DNA of 33,825 nt from Streptomyces sp. 130 (GTDB lineage: Bacteria > Actinomycetota > Actinomycetes > Streptomycetales > Streptomycetaceae), in the NCBI RefSeq assembly GCF_007096885.1, contig NZ_VJNO01000057.1:1-33825 (forward strand), read 5' to 3'. Positions within the stretch are counted from its first letter, which is position 1. Each line of letters opens with the position of its first letter. Below the pieces are notes generated by a model. It was not told where the DNA came from, did no database searches, and saw only the letters and a program-made list of their open reading frames with translations. The position numbers and the translations under genes were made by a program. Below are positions 23,840 through 32,700 of the stretch, in pieces.

Positions 23840-25354
23840 ATGGCCGACTCCAAGCGCGAGATCGAGCGGAAGTACGAAGCCACGGACGCCACCCGGCTGC
23901 CCGACCTGGGCCGGGTGGCCGGCGTCGGGTCCGTCGCCCGCGAGGGCGCCATGGAACTCGACGCCGTCTACTACGACACCGAGGACCTGCGCCTCGCCGC
24001 CGCCGGCATCACCCTGCGCCGCCGCACCGGGGGCGCCGACGCCGGCTGGCACCTGAAACTCCCCGTCGCCGAGGGCGTCCGCGACGAGATCCGGGCCCCG
24101 CTCGGCGAGCACGTGCCGGACCGCCTCGCCGCCCTGATCCGCTCCCGGGTCCTCGACGCCCCCGTCGTCCCCGTCGTCCGGCTGGTCTCCGTCCGCGACG
24201 TCCACGTGCTCCTGGCCGGCGACGGCACCCCGCTGGCCGAGCTCAGCGTGGACGAGGTCCTCGCGGAGCGGCTGCACGGCGGCCACCGCACCGCCGCCTG
24301 GACCGAGATCGAGGCCGAGCTCGCCGACGAGGGCGACCCCGCCTTCCTCGACACCGTCGGCCGCGCGCTGGAGGAGGCCGGCATCCGGCCCTCCACCGCC
24401 CCCTCCAAGCTGGCCCGCGCGCTCGCGGAGACGGGCCCCGCCCCGGAGCGGGACGCCCCCGCGCGACCGCACACCGCGGGCGACCACGTCCTGCGCTACG
24501 TACACCGGCAGGCCGAGGCGATCGTGGCGCTCGACCCGGCCGTACGCCGGGGGCTGCCGGACTCCGTGCACAAGATGCGCGTCGCCACCCGACGGCTGCG
24601 CAGCGCCCTGCGCACGTACCGCCGGGTCCTGGACCGCGAGGCCACCCGCCCCCTGGGCGCCGAGCTGAAGTGGCTCGCGGGGGAGCTGGGGATCGCCCGG
24701 GACCGGGAGGTCCTGGACGCCCGGCTGAGCGCCCGGCTCGACGAGCTGCCCCGCACGATGGTCATCGGGCCGGCCAGGGCGCGGCTGCGCCTCCGGTCGG
24801 CGGCCGAGCACGACGACGCGCGCGGGCGCACGACCGCCGCCCTGGACTCCGCGCGCTACCTGGACCTGCTGCGGGCCCTGGAGGCGCTGCTCGCCGCTCC
24901 GCCGCTGCTGCCCGGGGCCGCCGTCGCGCCGGGCGACGAGCTGGCGCGCGCGGTCCGCAAGGACCACAAGCGCCTCGCCGGACGGGTGGCGCGGGCCCTG
25001 GAGCTGCCGCCGGGGCCGGACCGGGACGCCGCGCTGCACAGCGCCCGCAAGGCCGCGAAACGGGCGCGGTACGCGGCGGAGGCCGCCCGCCCCGCCCTCG
25101 GCAGGCCGGCCCGGAAGGCCGCCAAGCGACTCAAGGCCGTACAGAGCCTCCTCGGCGACCACCAGGACGGCGTGGTCGCCCGCGAGACCCTGCGCGCCCT
25201 CGCCGTACAGGCGCACGCGGCGGGGGAGCCGTCGTTCACCTGGGGACTGGTGTACGGACGGGAGGAGGCGGCCGCCGCCGCGACCGAGCGCGAGCTGCCC
25301 GGGGTGTGGCACCGGGCGCACCGGGCCAGGATCCGGCGGGCGCCGGGAGGCTGA
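23840..25354 (+). CDS. CYTH and CHAD domain-containing protein
   Basis: This 504-residue two-domain protein starts with a CYTH (triphosphate tunnel metalloenzyme) domain over about residues 1-205. It carries the signature EIERK (ExExK) at 7-11 and later TEIEAEL. The second half (about 209-504) is a CHAD domain, with H244 and the basic helix HKMRVATRRLRSALRTYR. A second His/basic helix lies near residue 395 (HSARKAAKRARYAAE). CHAD domains bind polyphosphate, and CYTH enzymes hydrolyse inorganic or organic triphosphates. A triphosphate or polyphosphate substrate is expected but not shown here. It follows rodA but seems to have its own leaderless promoter. Confidence 0.92.
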   Translation: MADSKREIERKYEATDATRLPDLGRVAGVGSVAREGAMELDAVYYDTEDLRLAAAGITLRRRTGGADAGWHLKLPVAEGVRDEIRAPLGEHVPDRLAALIRSRVLDAPVVPVVRLVSVRDVHVLLAGDGTPLAELSVDEVLAERLHGGHRTAAWTEIEAELADEGDPAFLDTVGRALEEAGIRPSTAPSKLARALAETGPAPERDAPARPHTAGDHVLRYVHRQAEAIVALDPAVRRGLPDSVHKMRVATRRLRSALRTYRRVLDREATRPLGAELKWLAGELGIARDREVLDARLSARLDELPRTMVIGPARARLRLRSAAEHDDARGRTTAALDSARYLDLLRALEALLAAPPLLPGAAVAPGDELARAVRKDHKRLAGRVARALELPPGPDRDAALHSARKAAKRARYAAEAARPALGRPARKAAKRLKAVQSLLGDHQDGVVARETLRALAVQAHAAGEPSFTWGLVYGREEAAAAATERELPGVWHRAHRARIRRAPGG

Positions 25355-25363
25355 ACAGCGAGG

Positions 25364-25369
25364 TACGCT
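25364..25369 (+). promoter_or_regulatory. Possible -10 box for the radical SAM gene
   Basis: TACGCT fits TAnnnT. Transcription would start near 25376, downstream of ATG 25372, which supports use of ATG 25405. Confidence 0.4.
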
Positions 25370-25404
25370 GGATGGTCACCCCTGCCGGCTCTCGAAAGTT
25401 CGCG

Positions 25405-27330
25405 ATGTCTGTCGATTCGGTCTTCCCACAGCTCGAAGCTCTGCTCCCGCATGTGCAGAAGCCCATCCAGTACGTCGGCGGTGAGCTGAACTCCACCGTC
25501 AAGCCGTGGGACGAGTGCGACGTCCGCTGGGCCCTGATGTACCCGGACGCGTACGAGGTCGGGCTGCCCAACCAGGGCGTCATGATCCTTTACGAGGTAC
25601 TCAACGAGCGCCAGGGCGTCCTCGCCGAGCGCACCTACAGCGTCTGGCCGGACCTCGAAGCGCTGATGCGCGAGCACCAGGTGCCGCAGTTCACCGTGGA
25701 CAGCCACCGCCCGGTCAAGGCGTTCGACGTCTTCGGGCTCAGCTTCTCCACCGAGCTGGGCTACACCAACATGCTCACCGCCCTGGACCTGGCCGGCATC
25801 CCGCTGGCGGCCGAGGACCGCGGCATCGACGACCCGATCGTGCTCGCGGGCGGCCACGCCGCGTTCAACCCGGAGCCGATCGCGGAGTTCATCGACTGCG
25901 CGGTCATCGGCGACGGCGAGCAGGCGGTCCTGGAGATCACCGAGATCATCCGCGCCTGGAAGGCCGAGGGCCGCCCCGGTGGTCGCGAGGAGGTGCTGTT
26001 CCGCCTGGCGAGGACCGGCGGCGTGTACGTCCCCGGCTTCTACGACGTCGAGTACCTCCCGGACGGCCGCATCGGCCGCGTCGTACCGAACAGGTCGGGC
26101 GTGCCGTGGCGGGTGTCCAAGCACACCGTCATGGACCTCGACGAGTGGCCCTACCCGAAGCAGCCCCTGGTCCCGCTCGCCGAGACCGTCCACGAGCGGA
26201 TGTCCGTGGAGATCTTCCGCGGCTGCACCCGCGGCTGCCGTTTCTGCCAGGCCGGCATGATCACGCGCCCCGTGCGGGAGCGAAGCATCACCGGCATCGG
26301 CGAGATGGTGGAGAAGGGTCTCAAGGCGACCGGCTTCGAGGAGGTGGGCCTGCTCTCCCTCTCCTCCGCCGACCACACCGAGATCGGTGAGATCGCCAAG
26401 GGCCTCGCGGACCGCTACACCGACGACAAGATCGGCCTCTCGCTGCCGTCCACCCGCGTCGACGCGTTCAACGTGGACCTGGCCAACGAGCTGACCCGCA
26501 ACGGCCGCCGCTCCGGCCTCACCTTCGCCCCCGAGGGCGGCTCCGAGCGCATGCGCAAGGTCATCAACAAGATGGTCTCGGAGGAGGACCTGATCCGCAC
26601 GGTCGCGACCGCCTACGGCAACGGCTGGCGCCAGGTGAAGCTGTACTTCATGTGCGGGCTGCCCACCGAGACCGACGAGGACGTCCTCCAGATCGGCGAC
26701 ATGGCGGTCAACGTGATCGCCAAGGGCCGCGAGGTCTCCGGCCAGAACGACATCCGCTGCACGGTCTCCATCGGCGGCTTCGTGCCCAAGCCGCACACCC
26801 CGTTCCAGTGGGCCCCGCAGCTCAGCGCCGAGGAGACCGACGCCCGCCTCGGCAAGCTCCGGGACAAGATCCGCGGCGACAAGAAGTACGGCCGTTCGAT
26901 CGGCTTCCGCTACCACGACGGCAAGCCCGGCATCGTGGAGGGCCTGCTCTCGCGCGGCGACCGCCGGGTCGGCTCCGTCATCCGCGCGGTGTACGAGGCC
27001 GGCGGCCGGTTCGACGGCTGGCGCGAGTACTTCAGCTACGACCTGTGGATGAAGAGCGCCGACGCGACGCTCCCGGAGTTCGGCGTGGACGTCGACTGGT
27101 ACACCACCCGCGAGCGGACCTACGAGGAGGTCCTGCCCTGGGACCACCTCGACTCGGGCCTCGACAAGGACTGGCTCTGGGAGGACTGGCAGGACTCGCT
27201 GGACGAGACCGAGGTCGAGGACTGCCGCTGGACCCCGTGCTTCGACTGCGGGGTGTGCCCGCAGATGGACACCTCCATCCAGATCGGCCCGACCGGCAAG
27301 AAGCTGCTGCCGCTGACGGTCGTGAAGTGA
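25405..27330 (+). CDS. TIGR03960-family radical SAM protein
   Basis: This 641-residue protein has an N-terminal region resembling B12-binding domains, then a radical SAM core. The cluster motif CxxxCxxC is C274, C278 and C281 (GCTRGCRFC). The C-terminus has four more cysteines (C607, C612, C615, C618), which could hold a second cluster. The family is widespread, usually pairs with a DUF2344 (TIGR03936) protein, and its reaction is not established to my knowledge. That partner is encoded here two genes downstream. Start: MSVDSVFPQLEALLPHVQKP fits the family start. ATG 25372, in the same frame, has GAGG 8 nt upstream but lies against a -10-like box. Confidence 0.92.
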   Translation: MSVDSVFPQLEALLPHVQKPIQYVGGELNSTVKPWDECDVRWALMYPDAYEVGLPNQGVMILYEVLNERQGVLAERTYSVWPDLEALMREHQVPQFTVDSHRPVKAFDVFGLSFSTELGYTNMLTALDLAGIPLAAEDRGIDDPIVLAGGHAAFNPEPIAEFIDCAVIGDGEQAVLEITEIIRAWKAEGRPGGREEVLFRLARTGGVYVPGFYDVEYLPDGRIGRVVPNRSGVPWRVSKHTVMDLDEWPYPKQPLVPLAETVHERMSVEIFRGCTRGCRFCQAGMITRPVRERSITGIGEMVEKGLKATGFEEVGLLSLSSADHTEIGEIAKGLADRYTDDKIGLSLPSTRVDAFNVDLANELTRNGRRSGLTFAPEGGSERMRKVINKMVSEEDLIRTVATAYGNGWRQVKLYFMCGLPTETDEDVLQIGDMAVNVIAKGREVSGQNDIRCTVSIGGFVPKPHTPFQWAPQLSAEETDARLGKLRDKIRGDKKYGRSIGFRYHDGKPGIVEGLLSRGDRRVGSVIRAVYEAGGRFDGWREYFSYDLWMKSADATLPEFGVDVDWYTTRERTYEEVLPWDHLDSGLDKDWLWEDWQDSLDETEVEDCRWTPCFDCGVCPQMDTSIQIGPTGKKLLPLTVVK

Positions 27331-27371
27331 GCCGCGCGGTGGTCGCGGGCGTGTGACAGCTCGGTGACGAT

Positions 27372-27402
27372 GGCCCGGTCCGGGGAAACTCCGGGCCGGG
27401 CC
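27372..27402. terminator. Terminator after the radical SAM gene
   Basis: GGCCCGGTCCGG (27372-27383) pairs with CCGGGCCGGGCC (27391-27402) with one U-G pair, around a 7-nt loop, followed by TTCG. It ends only 8 bases before the next start codon. Confidence 0.7.
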
Positions 27403-27410
27403 TTCGCGTC

Positions 27411-28637
27411 ATGGGGGACATGGAACAGGGAAAGCACCGGGCGCCGGCGGAGTACGGCGCGCACCAGGCGCCCGCGCACTACGAGGGCGGCGACGGCTGC
27501 CTCACCACGGTCATCCGGATTCCGGTCCGGATCGTGGTGCTCCTCGTCGTCCTGCCGGTACGGATGGTGTGGGACGCCCTCGTCGTCACCGCCCGGGCCG
27601 CCGAACGGGTGCTCTTCCGCCCGCTCGGGCGCGCCCTGGCCTGGCTCTTCGACGTCCTGGTGGCGACCCCGGCGGGGTGGCTGTGGCGGTACGTCTGCGT
27701 CCCGCTGGGGCACGCGCTGGCCTGGCTGGCCCGCGCGGTGTTCGTGTGGCCGTGGGTCGCGCTCTGGCGTTACGTCGTGGTGCCCGTGGTGCGGTACGGG
27801 ATCGTGGTGCCGCTCCAATGGGTGTACGCGCACCTGCTCACCCCGCTCGGACACGGGCTGCGGTGGCTGTACCGGGAGGTGCTGGTCCCGGCGGCGCGGT
27901 GGCTGGGCTCCGCCCTGAAGTGGCTGCTCACCATGGTGTTCGTCATGCCGGTGGTGCTGGTGTGGCGGTACGTGCTGGTGCCCGTCGGGCTCGCCGCGGC
28001 CTGGCTGGTCCGGTACCTCGTGGTGGTGCCGCTCGGCTGGGTGTACCGGCGGGTGCTCACCCCGTTGGGCCACGGCATCGTCTGGGTGCTGGATGTGGTG
28101 ATCCGGGGGGTCGAGGCGTTCTTCCGGGGCATCGGCATCGCCCTGCGGTGGCTCGTCGTCGTGCTTCTCGTCACGCCCGTCGTCTGGGTTTACCGGCGCG
28201 TCCTGGCCCCGGTCGGCCGGGAGATCGCCGCCGCGCTCGGCGTCGCCTGGCGGGTCGCCGGATACCTCTCCCGGGCGGTCGGCCGGGCGCTCGCCTGGCT
28301 CGCCCGGAATCTGATCGCGGCGCCGGTGCGCTGGGCGTATCGCACGGTGTGCGTCCCGGTCGGCCACTTCGTGCGCGACGCCTTCCTGGCACCCGTGGGG
28401 CGGGCCCTGCGCGCGGTGGGCCGCACCACCCGCGAGACCCTGCGCGCGGCCCGTGAAACGGTCCGCCGGGCCAGGCGCGACGCCTGGCGCGCCCTGGTCG
28501 GCGCGCCCGCCGAACCAGAGCCCGGGGAACCCGGAAGCCCCCTTGCGCGTACTCTGGGTAGTGCAACGACCGTGCCCAGCGCGGCGCCAGGACCAGAGTT
28601 CTCCCCGCTCCCGGAGAAATCCGCACAGCAGGGGTGA
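27411..28637 (+). CDS. Repeat-built Val/Arg/Trp-rich membrane-associated protein, unknown function
   Basis: This 408-residue protein is built from repeats with the core [RH][YRL]Vx[VTA]P[VL]G followed by aromatic hydrophobic stretches ending in W-x-Y or W-x-x-W. The core prolines fall at 71, 98, 125, 145, 191, 218, 267, 316 and 328, giving spacings of 27, 27, 20, 46, 27, 49, 49 and 12. Each hydrophobic stretch is interrupted by Arg, so they look like interfacial or re-entrant helices rather than ordinary membrane helices. Residues 1-30 are hydrophilic. The last 75 residues are Arg-rich, then Pro-rich. No known domain is recognised. The start is ATG 27411 or ATG 27420; neither has an ideal site, and a hairpin precedes both. 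It separates the radical SAM gene from its DUF2344 partner. Confidence 0.8.
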   Translation: MGDMEQGKHRAPAEYGAHQAPAHYEGGDGCLTTVIRIPVRIVVLLVVLPVRMVWDALVVTARAAERVLFRPLGRALAWLFDVLVATPAGWLWRYVCVPLGHALAWLARAVFVWPWVALWRYVVVPVVRYGIVVPLQWVYAHLLTPLGHGLRWLYREVLVPAARWLGSALKWLLTMVFVMPVVLVWRYVLVPVGLAAAWLVRYLVVVPLGWVYRRVLTPLGHGIVWVLDVVIRGVEAFFRGIGIALRWLVVVLLVTPVVWVYRRVLAPVGREIAAALGVAWRVAGYLSRAVGRALAWLARNLIAAPVRWAYRTVCVPVGHFVRDAFLAPVGRALRAVGRTTRETLRAARETVRRARRDAWRALVGAPAEPEPGEPGSPLARTLGSATTVPSAAPGPEFSPLPEKSAQQG

Positions 28638-28717
28638 GCCGGACCGGGCCCCCCGGGCCACCCGCATTTCGAGGGCGGCGCGCCACCGCGCCCGCCCCGC
28701 ACCGAGGAGAAGAACCA

Positions 28718-29542
28718 CTGGGCAAGCGACAGCCCGAAGGCCCGCCGCCCGCACCGGCGGTGCAGCGCATCCGACTGCGCTACACCAAGCGCGGCCGCCT
28801 CCGGTTCACCAGCCACCGCGACTTCCAGCGTGCCTTCGAGCGGGCGCTGCGCCGCTCCCAGGTGCCCATGGCCTACTCGGCGGGCTTCACCCCGCACCCC
28901 AAGGTGTCATACGCCAACGCCGCCCCCACCGGTACGGGCAGCGAGGCCGAGTTCCTGGAGATCGCGCTCACCGAGCCCCGCGACCCGGGCGTCCTGCGTG
29001 AGCTGCTCAACGACTCCATGCCGGACGGCCTGGACATCACGGACGCCGTCGAGGCCCGCACCTCGGGTCTCGCCGAGCGGCTGACCGCCTCCGTCTGGGA
29101 GATCCGCCTGGACGGGGTGGCCCCGCAGGAAGCGGAGAAGGCCGTGTCCGCCTTCAACGCGGCCGAGACCGTCGAGGTCGAGCGCCGCACGAAGAACGGC
29201 ATGCGGGCCTTCGACGCCCGTTCCGCCGTGGTCGACCTGCGGACCCTCGGTCTTCCGGCTGATAGGTCCGGTGACAGGGCCTGTGCGATACTGCGCCTGG
29301 TTGTTCGGCACGTGACACCTGCCGTACGGCCTGACGACGTCCTGTCCGGTCTCCGCGTTGTGGCCGACCTGGCGCCGCCGGTCCCGGCAGCGGTGACCAG
29401 GCTGGCGCAGGGGCTCTTCGACGAGGAGTCCGGCACGGTGACCGACCCGCTCGCGCCCGACCGCGAGGCAGCCCCGGCCGCATCAACCACGGCCACCGGG
29501 ACCGCCGTCGCGACGGCGCCGGAAGGTGCAGGTTCCGCGTAA
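28718..29542 (+). CDS. DUF2344 / TIGR03936 family protein
   Basis: This protein of about 274 residues opens with RIRLRYTKRGRLRFTSHRDF, the family hallmark, followed by AYSAGFTPHPKVSYA. It is the usual partner of TIGR03960 radical SAM proteins and is fused to them in some bacteria; its function is unknown. Start choice: the frame is open back to GTG 28634, which overlaps the upstream stop, but the intervening sequence is low-complexity. A strong GAGGAG site (28704-28709) lies 8 nt before a CTG at 28718, giving MGKRQPEGPP. The next GTG (28760) has no nearby site. I therefore favour an uncommon CTG start. The C-terminal 60 residues are Ala/Thr-rich. rne follows 231 nt downstream. Confidence 0.88.
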   Translation: MGKRQPEGPPPAPAVQRIRLRYTKRGRLRFTSHRDFQRAFERALRRSQVPMAYSAGFTPHPKVSYANAAPTGTGSEAEFLEIALTEPRDPGVLRELLNDSMPDGLDITDAVEARTSGLAERLTASVWEIRLDGVAPQEAEKAVSAFNAAETVEVERRTKNGMRAFDARSAVVDLRTLGLPADRSGDRACAILRLVVRHVTPAVRPDDVLSGLRVVADLAPPVPAAVTRLAQGLFDEESGTVTDPLAPDREAAPAASTTATGTAVATAPEGAGSA

Positions 29543-29773
29543 GGCGGTCGTCGTAGCGCAGCCCTCGCGCTCGGGAGCCACCTGGGCCGGGCCGCGCGCT
29601 GACCCATAAGACTTTCGCCAGGCCGTCCGCACACCGCGTACGGAACCGGCGAGCCAAGATTCAGCTCCCGTGCGGCGCCCGCGCCCCGGACGGCGGCGCC
29701 GCGGGCCACCCGCGGACCGAGCCGGACCGGAATCAGGTGCGGCGCCCGGGAGCGCGACGGGAGAAACGCCCGC
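29543..29773 (+). other. rne leader / intergenic region
   Basis: This 231-bp stretch has no credible gene. It contains a 7-bp hairpin (CCGCGGG-CCA-CCCGCGG, about 29698-29714). RNase E genes in other bacteria use their leaders for autoregulation, so a structured leader is plausible. I cannot place a promoter with confidence; TAAGACT at 29607-29613 is a weak -10-like sequence. Confidence 0.5.
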
Positions 29774-32700
29774 ATGCCCCAGCCGAACGAACCCGGCACC
29801 GCCGGGAACGCAGAAGACAACAACACCCCCGGGGACAAGCTGCCCCCGCGCCGCAGGCGGCGCGCCGCCTCCCGCCCCGCCGGCCCGCCGTCGGCCGGGG
29901 CGCAGGCCGCCACCGACGCGCCGGCCATACCGGCCGTTGACGCCGCAGAGTCCCCGAGCAGCGCGGAACCGGCCGCCGAGGCCGCCCCGGCCCGTCCCCG
30001 CCGTCGCGCGGTCCGCAAGGCCACGTCCCCGGCCGGTGCGCCGAAGGCCGCCGAGCCGGCCGAGACCGTGGAGCCCGTGCCCGCCGAACCGGCCGCCGCC
30101 GAGCCCGCCGCGGAACCGGCCGCCGAGGCCGCCCCGGCCCGTCCGCGCCGTCGCGCGGTCCGCAAGGCCACGTCGCCCGCCGGTGCGCCGAAGGCCGCCG
30201 AGCAGGCCGAGACCGTGGAGGAGGCCCCCGTGGGGGAGAGCCCCGAGCCCGCCGCCGAGAGCGCCGCTCCGGCCCGCCCGCGCCGCCGTGCCGTGCGCAA
30301 GGCCACCTCGCCCGCCGGCGCGCCCAAGGCCGCCGAGCCGGTCGAGATCGTCGAGGAGGCGCCCGTGGTGGAGCCCGTCGCGGAGCCCGCCGCCGAGGCC
30401 CCCCGACGCCGCCGTGCCGTGCGCAAGGCCACGTCGCCCGCCGGTGCGCCGAAGGCCGCCGAGATCGTGGCGGAGGCCGAGGAGACCCCCGAGCCGGTCG
30501 CCGAGGCCGCTCCCGAGCCCGCTGAGGCCCCCCGTGGCCGCACCCGCCGCCGCGCCTCCGCGCCGGCCGGTGCCCCGCAGGCCGCCGCGCCCGTGGAACC
30601 GGCCGCCGAGGTCACCGACGAGACGGAGGAGGCCGAGGAGACCGAAGAGGTCACCGAGCCGGTTGCTACCGAGCCGGTCGTCGCCGAGCCGGCCGCCGGG
30701 GCCCCCCGTGGCCGCCGCCGCGCCGTGCGCAAGGCGACCTCCCCGGCCGGTGCGCCGAAGGCCGCCGAGGAGCCGGCGGCCGAGGCGCCCGTCGAGACCC
30801 AGACCGGCGAGAGCCTGCCCGAGGCCGCCGTGGAGGAGCTGGCCGCCGAGCCCGTCGAGGTCGAGGAGGCCGCCCCGCGCGGCCGTCAGCGCCGCCGGGT
30901 CACCGCCGCCGCCGGCCGCCCCGAGTTCACCGCCGAGCCGGAGGAGCCCGCGCGCCGTAGCCGCAGGGCCACCCGCCCGGCCGTCGCCGTCTTCCAGGCG
31001 CCGGTCTTCGCCGAGCCGACGTTCCAGACCCCGGAGACCGCGGCAGCCGCCGCTGCCGCCGCCTCGCACGAGGTGGAGCCCGAGGAGGAGGCCGCCCCGG
31101 CCGAGGAGCGCACCGCGCCCGCCGAGACCGCTGCCCAGGGCGGTAACCGCCGCCGGCGCCGCCGTCGCGGTGAGGCCGCCGAGGCCGCTGAAGCCGACAC
31201 CACCGAGGCCCGGGCCACCGCCCCGGCGCAGGAGCGGGCCGAGGACGAGCAGGAGCCGGAAGGCGCCGAGTCCGAGGCCGAGCAGGACGGCGAGGACACC
31301 GACGAGTACGGTGACCGCCCGTCGCGCCGCCGTCGCCGGGGCGGCCGTCGCCGTCGCCGGGGCGAGGCCGCCGAGGACGAGGGCACCGAGCAACGGACGG
31401 ACGACGAGGCCGCCGACCGGGCCGAGGACGAGCCCGAGGCCGCGCAGGAGCCCGGGGACGAGGCCGACGAGGAGGACGACGAGCGCGAGTCCGCCGCCTC
31501 CGCCACGAGCAGCAGCCGCCGTCGCCGGCGCCGCCGTCGCCGCAGCGGTGACGCGATGCCCGAGGCCGGGAACGGCCCGGACGACCCGGAGCGCACCGTC
31601 GTCAAGGTCCGCGAGCCCCGCAAGAAGGAGGAGCGGGAGCCCGGCACCGGCTTCGACGAGGTCCAGTCCATCAAGGGCTCGACCCGCATGGAGGCCAAGA
31701 AGCAGCGCCGCCGCGAGGGCCGCGAGCAGGGCCGCCGCCGGGTGCCGATCATCACCGAGGCGGAGTTCCTGGCGCGCCGCGAGGCCGTCGAGCGCGTCAT
31801 GGTCGTCCGCCAGAGCGGCGAGCGCACCCAGATCGGCGTCCTCGAGGACAACGTGCTCGTGGAGCACTACGTCAACAAGGAGCAGGCCACCAGCTACGTC
31901 GGCAACGTCTACCTGGGCAAGGTCCAGAACGTGCTGCCGTCCATGGAGGCCGCCTTCGTGGACATCGGCAAGGGCCGCAACGCGGTGCTGTACGCCGGTG
32001 AGGTCAACTTCGAGGCGCTCGGCATGGCCCACGGGCCCCGCCGTATCGAGACCGCGCTCAAGTCCGGGCAGTCCGTCCTGGTGCAGGTCACCAAGGACCC
32101 GATCGGCCACAAGGGCGCCCGCCTGACCAGCCAGGTCTCGCTGCCCGGCCGCTATCTGGTCTACGTGCCCGAGGGCTCGATGACCGGGATCAGCCGCAAG
32201 CTGCCCGACACCGAGCGCGCCCGGCTCAAGACCATCCTCAAGAAGATCGTCCCCGAGGACGCGGGCGTCATCGTGCGCACCGCCGCCGAGGGCGCGAGCG
32301 AGGACGAGCTGCGCCGTGACGTCGAGCGGCTGCAGCAGCAGTGGGAGGACATCCAGAAGAAGGCGAAGGGCACCGGCAGCTCCAACGCGCCGACGCTCCT
32401 CTACGGCGAGCCGGACATGACCGTCCGGGTCGTCCGCGACATCTTCAACGAGGACTTCTCCAAGGTCATCGTCAGCGGCGACGACGCGTGGGAGACCATC
32501 CACGGCTACGTCTCGCACGTGGCGCCCGACCTGACGGACCGGCTGTCGCGGTGGACCTCCGAGGTCGACATCTTCGCGACGTACCGGATCGACGAGCAGC
32601 TCATGAAGGCGCTGGACCGCAAGGTCTACCTGCCGAGCGGCGGATCGCTGGTGATCGACAAGACCGAGGCGATGGTCGTCGTCGACGTCAACACCGGCAA

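Noticed and set aside
28634..28717. N-terminal extension of the DUF2344 protein from GTG 28634
   Set aside because: The added residues are Pro/Arg/Gly low-complexity, and a strong ribosome-binding site inside this stretch marks a later start.
29670..32126. 818-codon plus-strand frame overlapping rne
   Set aside because: Translation is almost only Pro, Arg, Ser and Ala. It is the shifted frame of rne, has no domain, and its end falls inside the RNase catalytic region.
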